From: Saccoglossus kowalevskii
Lineage: Eukaryota; Hemichordata; Enteropneusta; Harrimaniidae
Assembly (NCBI RefSeq): GCF_000003605.2
Contig: NW_003130854.1
Span: 2,276,924-2,299,650, forward strand
Direction of reading: 5' to 3'
Length of the DNA: 22,727 nucleotides
The translations under genes and the position numbers were made by a program. Shown here one piece after another: positions 21,883 to 22,727 of this stretch (position 1 is the stretch's first letter; the number at the start of each line of letters is the position of its first letter). The notes under the pieces were generated by a model. The model was not told where the DNA came from. It ran no database searches and worked only from the letters and a program-made list of their open reading frames with translations.

Positions 21883-22379
21883 ACATCCTTTCACTCAAAC
21901 TGAGCAATGCCTCCTGGCATAACACGTTCATAAATCAAAGATATCGTCCTCTACTCATCACACGGGTTAAATACAAAACTAATAAAAGGTATAAATCAAA
22001 AGAGTAAAACACACTGATTAAATACAATGATTATAAAGTCTAAATACAATGGTTATAATTAAAAAAACAAGGGAAATGCTACCAATAGGCCCGCTTTTCT
22101 CAAACGGTCCGCCGAGGGTAACCCTTCGCTGCACTGTCTCTCGTTACTAAGGTTACAAACTCTATATCAAAAGGTCAAAAAAACTAAGGCGTGGCGGTGT
22201 AACCAAGCGATCAGCCAATCGCGGCAGTCGACAACATGATCACGTGATTACCAGGGATGCGTCTCTCGGTTAAAGCATTGCAAAGCGGTAACTAATAAAC
22301 AATGAATAAAAATCAATTAATCAAACTCCTGTCACATACGCTTATAAACTTCAACTGAACTCTGTGACAAAATTGTCAC
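21883..22379. other. Possible 5' extension of copy B, otherwise unassigned
   Basis: Similarity to the corresponding flank of copy A is weak and patchy; a short block near 22110-22135 (reverse complement AGCGAAGGG) resembles 8594-8602. It may be part of the same repeat or a different sequence. Confidence 0.3.
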
Positions 22380-22727
22380 TATTTTGGATGTTATTTGTTA
22401 TTGTCTAGTTATTTGTGTTTGTAGGTTATAGTATTGTAAAGTAACTTTATTGAATAAACTCATCATATAATAAACTTAATAGTGCTAAGTGTGTTGCTTA
22501 GTAACTAGTGTACAGGTGTACATGAATCAGGTCATAGTTTGATTTGCAGTGTGCTGGTATGCGAGTGTGTATTGGAAGTTAGTGGTATGCACTTACAGGT
22601 GGGTGCATGGAGGTTTACCTGAGTAGGCTGGAGTGATGAATAGAACTGCTTTTGTGATGCAAAGTAGGTCAGTGTGCTTGGTAATTCTACAGTGTGATGT
22701 GGTTAGTTGTCCATCAGTTGTCCAGGA
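22380..22727 (+). other. G+T-rich, strand-asymmetric segment at the window end
   Basis: The plus strand becomes rich in GT/TG with recurrent GTGTG, AGTGTG and GGTATGC motifs and few C residues, in contrast to the preceding AT-rich DNA. It could be a degenerate minisatellite or part of a larger feature beyond the window. No coding content is seen. Confidence 0.4.

Noticed and set aside
1-22727. CRISPR array, bacterial operon or prophage
   Set aside because: No regularly spaced repeats, ribosome-binding sites or compact gene organisation; the content is eukaryotic retroelements in AT-rich non-coding DNA.

Overview
The window looks like AT-rich, gene-poor nuclear DNA of a metazoan, most likely a marine invertebrate; the phylum cannot be fixed from the sequence. 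I recognise no intact host protein gene, rRNA, tRNA or CRISPR array. What can be read is decayed transposable elements in long, unassigned AT-rich DNA. Most open frames are short, low-complexity chance frames.

Layout: 305-1415 is a candidate non-autonomous DNA transposon with 24-bp terminal inverted repeats. 2160-3005 (minus strand) is a broken RTE-like LINE reverse transcriptase. 5165-7894 (minus strand) is the best-defined feature: a Ty3/gypsy LTR retrotransposon with two ~507-bp LTRs that are about 97% identical, a polypurine tract and pieces of integrase, reverse transcriptase and RNase H. Its pol order is integrase C-terminus, then RT, then RNase H. That is the copia-like order known from gmr1-type Ty3/gypsy elements. 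The copy is dead: the primer-binding site, gag, protease and integrase core are gone, the RT fingers are deleted, and there is a frameshift before RNase H. A 31-bp imperfect direct repeat flanks it.

8945-9589 (plus) and 21264-21882 (minus) are two diverged, oppositely oriented copies of one LTR-like repeat with conserved CCAAT boxes and an AATAAA/TATA-like box. 10831-11760 (minus strand) is a second LINE relic of a different type (CR1/Jockey-like RT). From about 11.8 to 21.2 kb I see no confident gene, only a CpG-rich pocket near 13.0-13.3 kb, a hexanucleotide microsatellite and isolated motif matches. The last ~350 bp are conspicuously G+T-rich on the plus strand.

The most interesting signal is in the gypsy LTRs. 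Each U3 carries three heat-shock-element-like arrays (TTCnnGAAnnTTC type) just upstream of a TATA box, suggesting a heat- or stress-responsive retrotransposon promoter, an arrangement analogous to the plant element ONSEN. The elements do not form a pathway with each other; they are independent insertions of different ages.
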